Source: a bacterium (GTDB taxonomy: Bacteria > UBA4055). From it: a stretch of 64,000 nucleotides of DNA. Shown piece by piece: positions 29,210 through 37,802 of this stretch. Where the stretch lies: the NCBI GenBank assembly GCA_029559475.1, contig JAKQBN010000013.1, forward strand, positions 1 through 64,000, written 5' to 3'. Positions within the stretch are counted from its first letter, which is position 1; every line of letters begins with the position of its first letter. The notes beneath the pieces are model-generated. The model was not told the DNA's origin and made no database searches. It worked only from the letters and a program-made list of their open reading frames with translations. The position numbers were made by a program, and so were the translations under genes.

Positions 29210-31249
29210 ATGGAATTAATGTCGCCTGCGGGCAACAGTGAATCTTTTTATGCCGCCGTTAATGGCGGTGCTGAAGCCGTTTATCTTGGGTTGAACCTTT
29301 TTAACGCGCGTAAACCGGCAAGAAATTTTTCATTCGAAGAAATTTCCGGAATAATTTCATTTGCGCATGCTAAAAATGTCAAAGTCTATATTACTTTAAA
29401 TACCGACCTAAAATCGTCCGAGCTTGAAAATGCTTCCAAAATTCTATCCTTTCTGAATGAAATTAAAGCTGATGCAATTATCGTAAAAGATATTGCTCTT
29501 ATTTATCTGATAGACAAATATTTCTCTCCTTTCGAATTTCATTTAAGCACGCAGTTCGGAATTTCGAACACTGCCGGTATGTTCATGGCGGAAAAGCTTG
29601 GAGCGTCAAGGGTGGTTCTCGCCCGTGAACTGAATCTTGATGAAATCAAAGCTCTGAGTGAGCCTTTTTATCCGAAAACGGAAGTTTTTGTTCAGGGTTC
29701 GATGTGCTTTTCATTTTCAGGAAAATGCCTGATGTCGAGCTGGTTCGGGGGGAAATCCGCGAACAGGGGCAGCTGCCAGGCGCCTTGCAGATTTAGGTTT
29801 GAAAAAGAACTCAGCGGAGATTTCAAACCCTATTTTTCAATGAAGGATCTTAATCTTTCTAATGATCTGACAGATCTTGAAAAAGCCGGTGTAGCAGCTC
29901 TCAAGATTGAAGGACGGCTTAAAAGCGCCGAATGGGTGGGTGAAATAACAAAATATTATAGAAATCTGCTCGACAATAAAGTTTCTGACGGTTCAGATCC
30001 TTCGCGTTTTTCCGGACGGGAGCAGGGAAGCGGATTTTACGGCGGGCTTGAAAACCTTATTACATCGAAAAATTCAGGCACTGTTAAAATGGAGATCAGT
30101 TCTAAACCTCAGGACCGCCGCGAAAGGCACAACGGTTACGATCTCCGGATAACCGCAGATTCTGAAATATACATTAATATCCTTACTGATCTCGGGGATG
30201 CGGAGTACAGGACCAAAGTTAAGAAACTGGTTAATGAAAAAAGAGGCATAAACCTTTCTGAGATAGAAACCCGGCTCAGAGACGTTTCTTTCGGTAATCT
30301 TTATTTGAACAGAATAAGCCTGAACAACGATATTTTGATAACAAAATCCCAGCTCAATAATATCGTGTCCGATCTTGGAGCTATAATTGCCCCGCTGAGC
30401 AGAAAAGAGATCAAATTCTTAAAGAACATCAAGCTGCCTTTCAAACTTGAATACGAGCTGGCTAATCCTGAATGTAACCCGAAAAATTCCATAGAAGTAT
30501 GTTTCGGAAACGCAAATATACTCAAGATATTCGCGGATGATATTGATAAAATATCTAATGAGATCAAGGATTCAGGTATAAAGAAAGTTATAGTTTCTCA
30601 TGCGCATTTTTCGGACATCGCAAAGATAAAAGAGCTTTCAAACAGGGTCAGGGTCGAAATATCCCTCTTCCCCATTCTTTTTGAGAACGATCTCGAAGAC
30701 TGCAGAAAGATCATAACGGAACTTGAACATACTAATAATATTTCTTACGAGGCGAACGATATAGGCCATTTAAGGCTGCTTAAAAATACATCTAAGAAGA
30801 TCGACTGCGGCCCGGGTCTGTCACCCTACAATTTTATTGCTGTAAAACAGCTTGAAAAGCTCGGTCTCGATTCCACCCACATTCCGCTTGAAGCCGATAT
30901 TGAAACGATCGACGGATTAAAAAATTCTTCGCTGCCTTTAAGGATGACTATCTTTTCGAAGATCCCGCTGTTCTACACAAGAGCCGCATCTGAAAACTTC
31001 AATGAAGGCACATCATTCACTGAACGGGAAAATTATAGATTTTCAGTTCATAAATTTAACGACATAAGCATATTCAGCTCAGATGACTATTTTACTATAC
31101 AAGATATCGACCTTTCATTTTTGAAAGTTCACGAGATCATAATCGATCTCTCCGGTGAAACCGACATTCTCAACAAATTTCAGGCACTTAAAAGGGATCC
31201 GTCAAAATTCCCCGGTCTGAATTTCAATCTGAAGAGAAGGCTGTTCTGA
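29210..31249 (+). CDS. U32 family peptidase (RlhA/collagenase-like)
   Basis: MELMSPAGNSESFYAAVNGGAEAVYLGLNLFNARKPARNF; GSMCFSFSGKCLMSSWFGGKSANRGSCQAPCRF; LKIEGRLKSAEWV. Confidence 0.92.
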   Translation: MELMSPAGNSESFYAAVNGGAEAVYLGLNLFNARKPARNFSFEEISGIISFAHAKNVKVYITLNTDLKSSELENASKILSFLNEIKADAIIVKDIALIYLIDKYFSPFEFHLSTQFGISNTAGMFMAEKLGASRVVLARELNLDEIKALSEPFYPKTEVFVQGSMCFSFSGKCLMSSWFGGKSANRGSCQAPCRFRFEKELSGDFKPYFSMKDLNLSNDLTDLEKAGVAALKIEGRLKSAEWVGEITKYYRNLLDNKVSDGSDPSRFSGREQGSGFYGGLENLITSKNSGTVKMEISSKPQDRRERHNGYDLRITADSEIYINILTDLGDAEYRTKVKKLVNEKRGINLSEIETRLRDVSFGNLYLNRISLNNDILITKSQLNNIVSDLGAIIAPLSRKEIKFLKNIKLPFKLEYELANPECNPKNSIEVCFGNANILKIFADDIDKISNEIKDSGIKKVIVSHAHFSDIAKIKELSNRVRVEISLFPILFENDLEDCRKIITELEHTNNISYEANDIGHLRLLKNTSKKIDCGPGLSPYNFIAVKQLEKLGLDSTHIPLEADIETIDGLKNSSLPLRMTIFSKIPLFYTRAASENFNEGTSFTERENYRFSVHKFNDISIFSSDDYFTIQDIDLSFLKVHEIIIDLSGETDILNKFQALKRDPSKFPGLNFNLKRRLF

Positions 31250-32169
31250 TGGACTATTCTGAAATTATTAACAGAATAGGCGACCATTGGAAACTGAAAT
31301 ACGGAAAAAAGATCTTCAAAATTACAATGCACGGTGATTTTACCTGCCCGAACTTGGATGGTACTGTCGGAAACGAAGGCTGCATCTACTGCAATATGAA
31401 AGCGCTTGAACCCTATATCGATCTCAAAGAAAATAGTGAAATTGAACATCACATGAAATATCTGAAAGAACGGAACGGCGCTGAAGGATTCATCGCCTAT
31501 TTTCAGGATTATTCTTCGACATATCCCGTTCAAAGTATAGAAGATAAATTCAAATATCTGGATCAGCTCTATCGCAATGCTGTCTCCCATCCCGATATCG
31601 TCGGAATTTCAGTCTCGACAAGACCGGATGCGATCTCTAAAACCGAACTTGAAATCTTAAAATCCTTAAATACCGATGTCACTATCGAGCTGGGTCTTCA
31701 GACGATAAATGAAAGTGACCTTGAATGGATAGGCAGAGGACATACGGTCAAACAATTTACGGATGCTGTTGAACTTATTTCAGGCTACGGATTTGATATA
31801 GTTGCTCACATAATTCTCGGTCTGCCGAATGAAACCGACGAAGAAATAATTGAACTTGCTCGTTTTATAAACTCAAGTAAATTGAATGGTGTCAAGATCC
31901 ATCAGCTTACTGTTCTCAAGAATACAAGGCTGGAGAAGCTGTATAATGATAATAAGGCGCCTGAGATTCTGTCTGAAAATGAGTATTTCAGAAGGCTCGG
32001 GATACTTGTTTCGTATCTGAAAAAAGATGTTGTTATTCACAGGCTCTACACAGACGCGCCTTCAAAAGACCTTGTCGCACCGCTCTGGTGTTCCAATAAA
32101 ACCGGACTTCAGGACAGGATATTCAAGTATTTTATTGAAAACGGAATAAGACAAGGTTCAATTCGTTGA
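31249..32169 (+). CDS. TIGR01212/YhcC-type radical SAM protein
   Basis: KITMHGDFTCPNLDGTVGNEGCIYCN; GFIAYFQDYSSTYP; SVSTRPDAI; ELGLQTINESDLEWIGRGHT; HIILGLPNET. Confidence 0.93.
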   Translation: MDYSEIINRIGDHWKLKYGKKIFKITMHGDFTCPNLDGTVGNEGCIYCNMKALEPYIDLKENSEIEHHMKYLKERNGAEGFIAYFQDYSSTYPVQSIEDKFKYLDQLYRNAVSHPDIVGISVSTRPDAISKTELEILKSLNTDVTIELGLQTINESDLEWIGRGHTVKQFTDAVELISGYGFDIVAHIILGLPNETDEEIIELARFINSSKLNGVKIHQLTVLKNTRLEKLYNDNKAPEILSENEYFRRLGILVSYLKKDVVIHRLYTDAPSKDLVAPLWCSNKTGLQDRIFKYFIENGIRQGSIR

Positions 32170-32235
32170 AGAAAGAGAAAGACAGACCTTCGAAAGAATA
32201 GGATTGCACAGGATCTATAAATTCTCCATAACTAA

Positions 32236-32544
32236 CTAATCATTATCTTTTCCCAAATTGAATTCAAAATTTTTCTCACCAGTACCTGAATCCTTTTTCC
32301 TATTAGATGTTTTTGTGACATTAAAGCTGTTGCTGAACAGAAGTCTGCTGAGAACAAGCAATCCGATCGCTTGCCAGAAGCTGATCTCTTTAACTCCAAA
32401 GATATCGCTTATTGTCTCAGCCCAAATCCATTGAACGAACAAACCTGCAAGAAAAAATAAACCAGCCAAAGCTGCAATGATTATTGGAGCAATCAGAGTG
32501 ATGAATAAAACTTTGTGCTTTTTAAATGATTTTGAAAAGCTCAT
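32236..32544 (-). CDS. Small two-TM membrane protein, sigma-factor-associated
   Basis: 102 aa; ISFWQAIGLLVLSRLLF motif; third gene in sigma operon. Confidence 0.7.
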   Translation of the reverse strand: MSFSKSFKKHKVLFITLIAPIIIAALAGLFFLAGLFVQWIWAETISDIFGVKEISFWQAIGLLVLSRLLFSNSFNVTKTSNRKKDSGTGEKNFEFNLGKDND

Positions 32545-32553
32545 TTTGCCCTC

Positions 32554-32820
32554 CTAGAAATTTAATTTAATTTTTATGTTATTCTTTTTAATGAATTTTT
32601 CATTCATGAACCATAGTACTTCGAAGAATGGGATTAAACCTGCTATCTTCAACATGACTCTATTAATAATTATTGTTAATATGCTGTTTTGATTTTCAAT
32701 TTCTTTTGACTCTGACAAACATCTAGATTTTGAATAATCAAGAATGCTCGTTTTAAGTGTTTCTGAAATTTCAGGCTGCTTTAATTCTTTCAATATATTC
32801 TCAAGTTCTTTTACCTTCAT
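32554..32820 (-). CDS. Small single-TM protein, candidate anti-sigma factor
   Basis: 88 aa, abuts sigma gene (start at 32820, sigma stop at 32821), charged N-terminus plus hydrophobic segment. Confidence 0.65.
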   Translation of the reverse strand: MKVKELENILKELKQPEISETLKTSILDYSKSRCLSESKEIENQNSILTIIINRVMLKIAGLIPFFEVLWFMNEKFIKKNNIKIKLNF

Positions 32821-33381
32821 TTATGCCTCCTCATAATATTGTTTAAGGTACTTTACCGCATACAGGTATCGACCGGTAACTGTATTCCTGCTTAGTTTTT
32901 TTATTTCTGCTATCTCTGAAAAAGAAAAACCTGAATATACATGAAGATGCAAAATAGTATGAAATTCGTTTTTCTTTTCTGATAATTTCTTCATAGCAGT
33001 TTTTAGTTTCTCAAGATTGGGCTTTTTATCGAATTCAGTCTCGAAATCAGAAATATCCTCGGGCAGTTCTCTGCCCCCTTCGTAATCAATCTCCTCGGCA
33101 TAAGATATTGAGTCTTTAAATTTATCTCTCACTCTGCTGCTAATCACATTCATTGCGATTGCGAACAAATAGCTTTTCGGTTTATCTATCTCTCTTTCAA
33201 AAAGCGCATTTATAAATTTCCTGAATGTTTCCTGGAAAATATCATCTGCAAAATCTGGATATGTTTTTCCGCAGATGAATCCGTAAAGTTTATCCTTGTA
33301 CCTGTCGAAGAATTTCTCAAAAGCTAAACTATCTCCTCTTTTAACATACATATCCAGTAATTCTTTATCGCTTTTCATCAT
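32821..33381 (-). CDS. RNA polymerase sigma-70 family factor (ECF-type)
   Basis: Region 2 DRYKDKLYGFICGKTYPDFADDIFQETFRKF; region 4 HVYSGFSFSEIAEIKKLSRNTVTGRYLYAVKYLKQ. Confidence 0.92.
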   Translation of the reverse strand: MMKSDKELLDMYVKRGDSLAFEKFFDRYKDKLYGFICGKTYPDFADDIFQETFRKFINALFEREIDKPKSYLFAIAMNVISSRVRDKFKDSISYAEEIDYEGGRELPEDISDFETEFDKKPNLEKLKTAMKKLSEKKNEFHTILHLHVYSGFSFSEIAEIKKLSRNTVTGRYLYAVKYLKQYYEEA

Positions 33382-33476
33382 CTCCTGCCGGATTTTTCCT
33401 TTTCGATAACATAGACTCCTTTTTTAACAACTGGTTGTAATAAATTTTATAAAATAATTCAAATTCTTTCGTATAG

Positions 33477-34766
33477 CTACTTTCCCAAAAGCCATTTCCA
33501 TGCTGGAATAATTCTTATTTCGTAACCGTTAATTTCTTCTGATCCCTCATCGTTAAATGTTATAACAGTCAGATCTTTTACTTTTAAAAACTCAGCCGAC
33601 TTAATAAGCGCTCTATATTCCCTCTTTTTAACTTCTTCGTCGTTAAGATTGTAGCTAACTTGTATCAGGCTTTGAATCTTTTTGCCTTTAGAAACTACAA
33701 AATCAACTTCATAACCTTCTTTGGTACGATAATAGTTAATTTGAGCTTTCCTTCTGTGAAGCTCAAGATAGACAATGTTTTCTAAAGCTCTCGTTTCGTC
33801 AATTCCTTCGCCGTAACAAACCGAATTGGCCAGCGCCCAGTCTGCGCAATAGATCTTTCTGTAGTTCCTGAGCCTTATTTTTTCGGACCTGCTGTAAATC
33901 TCGACGGCATATATCATGAATGCGTCTGAAAGGTAAGAAAGGTATTTGTAAAGAGTTTCGTTGGAGAAAGAGAAACCTGCATCTTTTAAATTGCCTGCTA
34001 TTTTGTTTACAGTCATCGGACAGGCGGTTCTTGATATCAGCGAATCTGCAAAAGAGCGAAGAAGGGTTAAATTAATGTTATCTTCATTATGCGCCTCCGC
34101 AATGTCTCTTAATATCATTGTGTCCCAATATGACCTGAGCATATCTCCGTGAAGTTTTTCAGATATATTGAAAAGTCCCGGCATTCCACCCTGTTCAAGG
34201 TATATTTTAAAATATCTTCTCAGGAAACCTATACCTTTAGATGAAGCGGTATCTTCTTCAATATTATAATGTCTTAAAAATTCTCTAAATGAGAAAGGTG
34301 TAAGTTCAAAGGGAAAAAATTTACCTCTCAAAGCTGAAGAGTATTCGCCTCTCTGAAGGGTTGCAGTAGAACCTGTGATAAGTACCCTGTGTGTGTTTGA
34401 TTCTATAAGATAAAGAATGTAATCTTCCCATCCTTTTATTCTGTGTATTTCATCAAAGATAAACAAGACTGTCTCTTTATTCCTTTTTTCTGGATAAAGG
34501 CCATAATAGGCATCATCTATAAGACTGAGTTTATCTGAGGTTATATTTATAATTCTATGATCATTGAACTGGATCCGGCATACATTTTTTTTATCTGTTT
34601 CATATTCTGACTGAAATGTTCTATAAGTTTTACCGCTTCTTCTTGTGCCTACGATCCCTACAGCTACATTCGGTATGAATTCGATCTCAAGATCCCTTTC
34701 GGTCAAGGCTTCTTTTTCTCTTTGCTGGTTGTCGGTAATTATTCTCTGAAATATTTCCATATTCAT
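33477..34766 (-). CDS. AAA_14/DUF4143 ATP-binding protein
   Basis: GTRRSGKTY Walker A, LFIFDEIHRIKGWEDYILYLIE, ITGSTATLQRGEYSSALRGKFFPFELTPFSFREFL, C-terminal EGYEVDFVVSKGKKIQSLIQVSYNL. Confidence 0.9.
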   Translation of the reverse strand: MNMEIFQRIITDNQQREKEALTERDLEIEFIPNVAVGIVGTRRSGKTYRTFQSEYETDKKNVCRIQFNDHRIINITSDKLSLIDDAYYGLYPEKRNKETVLFIFDEIHRIKGWEDYILYLIESNTHRVLITGSTATLQRGEYSSALRGKFFPFELTPFSFREFLRHYNIEEDTASSKGIGFLRRYFKIYLEQGGMPGLFNISEKLHGDMLRSYWDTMILRDIAEAHNEDNINLTLLRSFADSLISRTACPMTVNKIAGNLKDAGFSFSNETLYKYLSYLSDAFMIYAVEIYSRSEKIRLRNYRKIYCADWALANSVCYGEGIDETRALENIVYLELHRRKAQINYYRTKEGYEVDFVVSKGKKIQSLIQVSYNLNDEEVKKREYRALIKSAEFLKVKDLTVITFNDEGSEEINGYEIRIIPAWKWLLGK

Positions 34767-34802
34767 GACTGCACCTCTCTAATTCATTCTTTTCAAAAGG
34801 TA

Positions 34803-34831
34803 AATATAATATATTATCTTTCTTTTTGCAA
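34803..34831 (-). promoter_or_regulatory. Candidate sigma-70-like promoter for the AAA_14 gene
   Basis: Minus strand TTGCAA - 17 nt - TATATT. Confidence 0.4.
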
Positions 34832-34988
34832 GATAGATAAATGCAAATATCTTTCTTTTGTTTAGTTTTCCATTCAAATTCCCAACTCCCCTTTTCATCC
34901 CATAAATTCTCCGTTCTATCGGATTTAATATGTGATTTTCCCGGCAGAGTGTTAACTTTTATCAAAAGTAAAAAACCGGGAGGTTATT

Positions 34989-36710
34989 ATGTTGAAGAAA
35001 ATCACAGCCGCGCTTATATTTGTAGTAGCGCTGGCATTAAACGGAGGTCTTATGGATATCAAAACGGCTGTTACGAACGGCGATCTTACGCTTGTAAGGT
35101 CGATGATCGAAGGGGACAAAAGTCTTCTTGAATCGAAGATCGACACTTATTTCACGCCTTTGAACCTGGCCAGCTACGAAGGGAAAACCGACATCGTTAA
35201 ATATCTTCTTTCGAAAGGTGCTGACATCGATACGAAAGATAAGGAAGGAAGCAATCCGCTTCAGAACGCGGCTGCAAGAGGTCATTTCGAGATCGTAAAG
35301 CTGCTTGTAGAAAAAGGCAGCAATGTAAATTACAAAGATGACAATGGCGTTACTCCCCTTCATTTCGGATGCATGTCCGGAAATCTTGATATTGTAAAAT
35401 ATCTGGTGGAAAAAGGTGCGGATTTAAATGCAACGTCAAAGATCGGAAGAAAGCCTGCGGTCGACGCGGTTTTCGGCGGTAACTTTGAAGTTCTGAAATA
35501 TCTGGAAAGTAAAGGCGCAAGTATGAAAGGTCTTGAAGCCGGTGCAGGAAGCACTCCGCTTCACATCGCTACCGGAAGAGGTAATATAGACATGATTAAG
35601 TACTTTGTATCTAAAGGATACGATGTTAATAAAAAGAACGATGCGAGCCAGACGCCTTTTACATGGGCCATAGGCGGCGGAAATACTGAGATCCTTAGAC
35701 TGTTTATTGAGAATGGTGCCGATGTTAACTTTAAAGACAGATTAACAGGTAAAACCACACTCCATTTTGCCAGTGTGAGAGGTAATGCGGAGCTGGCGGA
35801 TTTTTTGGTTAAAAAAGGCGCGGATGTAAACATCAAAGATAATAACGGTAAAACACCTTTGTTCTACGCTTCATATTATGATAATGAAATAATAGAAAAA
35901 TTACTTAAAAAGAGTAAAGCTGAATCTATTGACACTTCAAGCCTGAACAAGGGTCTGGATCTAACCGGCGGCGATGCTAAGATATTCTATTTCTTTCACA
36001 GCGGAATGGGTGTAAAGACAAAAGATCATCTTCTCATTTTCGACTATTTTGAAGATGCAAGAGCGGTAAAACCGACTAATCCGAACATCAACAACGGATA
36101 TGTAACTCCGGCAGATATTAAAGATCAAAATGTGATAGTATTCATCTCGCATGAGCACGAAGATCATTTCTTCCCTGCGGTTTTTGAATGGGCAAAAGTT
36201 TGTAAAAACATCAGTTTCGTAGCAGGATTTGATCCTAAATCAGATGTCAGGAACCTGAATATTATTACAGGAAGAAATAAACTCACTGTAGGCGGAGTTG
36301 ATATTACGACGATACCTTCAACGGACACCGGAGTCGCTTTTTTTGTAAAAGCTGATGGAATTTCGGTCTATCATTCGGGAGATCATGCAAACATGACGCA
36401 GGATATGAGCGGACCTTTTGACGAAGAAATTGACTATTTAGTCTCAACCTGCGGAAAAGCGGACATTGCTTTCTTCCCTGTTACAGGATGCAATTTTAGA
36501 GATCATGCCGCTTTAAAAGCAGGCGTCAAATATGCAATTGAAAAAATGAATCCGGGAATTACCGTTCCTATGCACGCTTGGGATAACGAAATCCAATTAA
36601 GACTTTTTAGAGACGAAGCGGTCAAAGAAGGCGTGAAAGCCGAGTTCTTCTGTCCGGAAAGCAAAGGGGACAGATTTATTTTCAACAAAAAATCTATCGG
36701 TATGAATTGA
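34989..36710 (+). CDS. Exported ankyrin-repeat protein fused to a metallo-beta-lactamase-fold domain
   Basis: Signal peptide MLKKITAALIFVVALALNGG; about 8 ankyrin repeats (e.g. NGVTPLHFGCMSGNLDIVKYLVEKGADLN); C-terminal SHEHEDHF (HxHxDH) and YHSGDHA motifs. Confidence 0.88.
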   Translation: MLKKITAALIFVVALALNGGLMDIKTAVTNGDLTLVRSMIEGDKSLLESKIDTYFTPLNLASYEGKTDIVKYLLSKGADIDTKDKEGSNPLQNAAARGHFEIVKLLVEKGSNVNYKDDNGVTPLHFGCMSGNLDIVKYLVEKGADLNATSKIGRKPAVDAVFGGNFEVLKYLESKGASMKGLEAGAGSTPLHIATGRGNIDMIKYFVSKGYDVNKKNDASQTPFTWAIGGGNTEILRLFIENGADVNFKDRLTGKTTLHFASVRGNAELADFLVKKGADVNIKDNNGKTPLFYASYYDNEIIEKLLKKSKAESIDTSSLNKGLDLTGGDAKIFYFFHSGMGVKTKDHLLIFDYFEDARAVKPTNPNINNGYVTPADIKDQNVIVFISHEHEDHFFPAVFEWAKVCKNISFVAGFDPKSDVRNLNIITGRNKLTVGGVDITTIPSTDTGVAFFVKADGISVYHSGDHANMTQDMSGPFDEEIDYLVSTCGKADIAFFPVTGCNFRDHAALKAGVKYAIEKMNPGITVPMHAWDNEIQLRLFRDEAVKEGVKAEFFCPESKGDRFIFNKKSIGMN

Positions 36711-36764
36711 TTTCGATAGAAAAATAGTTTATTATTACCTTAAAATTACATCGGGGTAAAAATT

Positions 36765-37799
36765 ATGAGCAGCGATATGACCTATAAAAAGTTCGGTGGT
36801 TTTAAAGCCGTAGTTAAAGAATTCAACATGATGAAGCGTACTGAGCTGAACGATATTTTTACCCTGATGAATAATTCATTTAAAGATTTTATAAAAGGGC
36901 CGGCTTTCTGTAAGATCAACTACATTTCCAGCGTGACCGAAGGTTATTTGGTTGAAGCCGGATACCCTGTGGACGACAGCCTTGAGACCGCAGGTGATTT
37001 TTTACTTAAAGATTTTGGTGAACTTAAAGTGCTCGCTGTTGTAGCTGATCAGGGGCTGAAGAACCTTTCGGAAAAATATACCGAAGTTTACGGTTACGCA
37101 TATAAAAAAGGAATGATCTCTGACGAATTCGTGATAGAAGTCTATCCTGAAGGTAGAACGGAAGGTAAAGTAGAACTTCTTTTCGTAGAGCATTTGTGGA
37201 CAGAATTATTCCTGAAAAACTGCAGGTCGATTTTGAATCATACGGATAACGATGAAATCAACAAATCCGCATCAGGTATATGCTCAGAAATAGAAATGGG
37301 CGAACGGTTCGAAAGAATAAAAAAAATGGTCGATATAGTTGACAGAAATAAAGAACATGCCAAATATAAAATATTATCGGGCTGTTCCCATATTTTCCCG
37401 ACCGATCAGCTCAAAAAACTCAGAAACACTTATGTCGAAGCTGAAAAGAAAGGATCAGATCCCGTTGATGCGGTAATTGAATTCATGAAAGCCGATCCCG
37501 GCTGGGCAGAACCGCCTGTCAGAAACGGGAACGAAATATACGCAGAAAAAAAGCCCCGTGACCCTAAAGCATTTGCCGAAGCAAAGACCGATCTCGAAAG
37601 AAAAAAGGCTTACTGCTTCTGTCCGCCAATAAGAGAGAATTTAGATAAAGGCATGAGCAAAACCTATTGCTACTGCGGAGCCGGATGGTACCGCCAGCAG
37701 TGGGAAGCCGCCACAAATAAAGAAGTCAGGGTGGAGATCCTGACTTCGATATTGAACGGCGATGATAAATGCAGCTTTAAAGTTATTTTACCGGAATAA
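36765..37799 (+). CDS. Cys-rich protein, possibly DUF6144 / L-2-amino-thiazoline-4-carboxylate hydrolase-like
   Basis: C-terminal AYCFCPPIRENLDKGMSKTYCYCGAGWYRQQWEAATNKEVRVEILTSILNGDDKCSFKVILP. Confidence 0.65.
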   Translation: MSSDMTYKKFGGFKAVVKEFNMMKRTELNDIFTLMNNSFKDFIKGPAFCKINYISSVTEGYLVEAGYPVDDSLETAGDFLLKDFGELKVLAVVADQGLKNLSEKYTEVYGYAYKKGMISDEFVIEVYPEGRTEGKVELLFVEHLWTELFLKNCRSILNHTDNDEINKSASGICSEIEMGERFERIKKMVDIVDRNKEHAKYKILSGCSHIFPTDQLKKLRNTYVEAEKKGSDPVDAVIEFMKADPGWAEPPVRNGNEIYAEKKPRDPKAFAEAKTDLERKKAYCFCPPIRENLDKGMSKTYCYCGAGWYRQQWEAATNKEVRVEILTSILNGDDKCSFKVILPE

Positions 37800-37802
37800 A
37801 AA

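Noticed and set aside
33477-34766. AAA_14/DUF4143 gene as part of an anti-phage defence island
   Set aside because: The family is widespread and often solitary; no restriction, toxin or nuclease partner lies adjacent.
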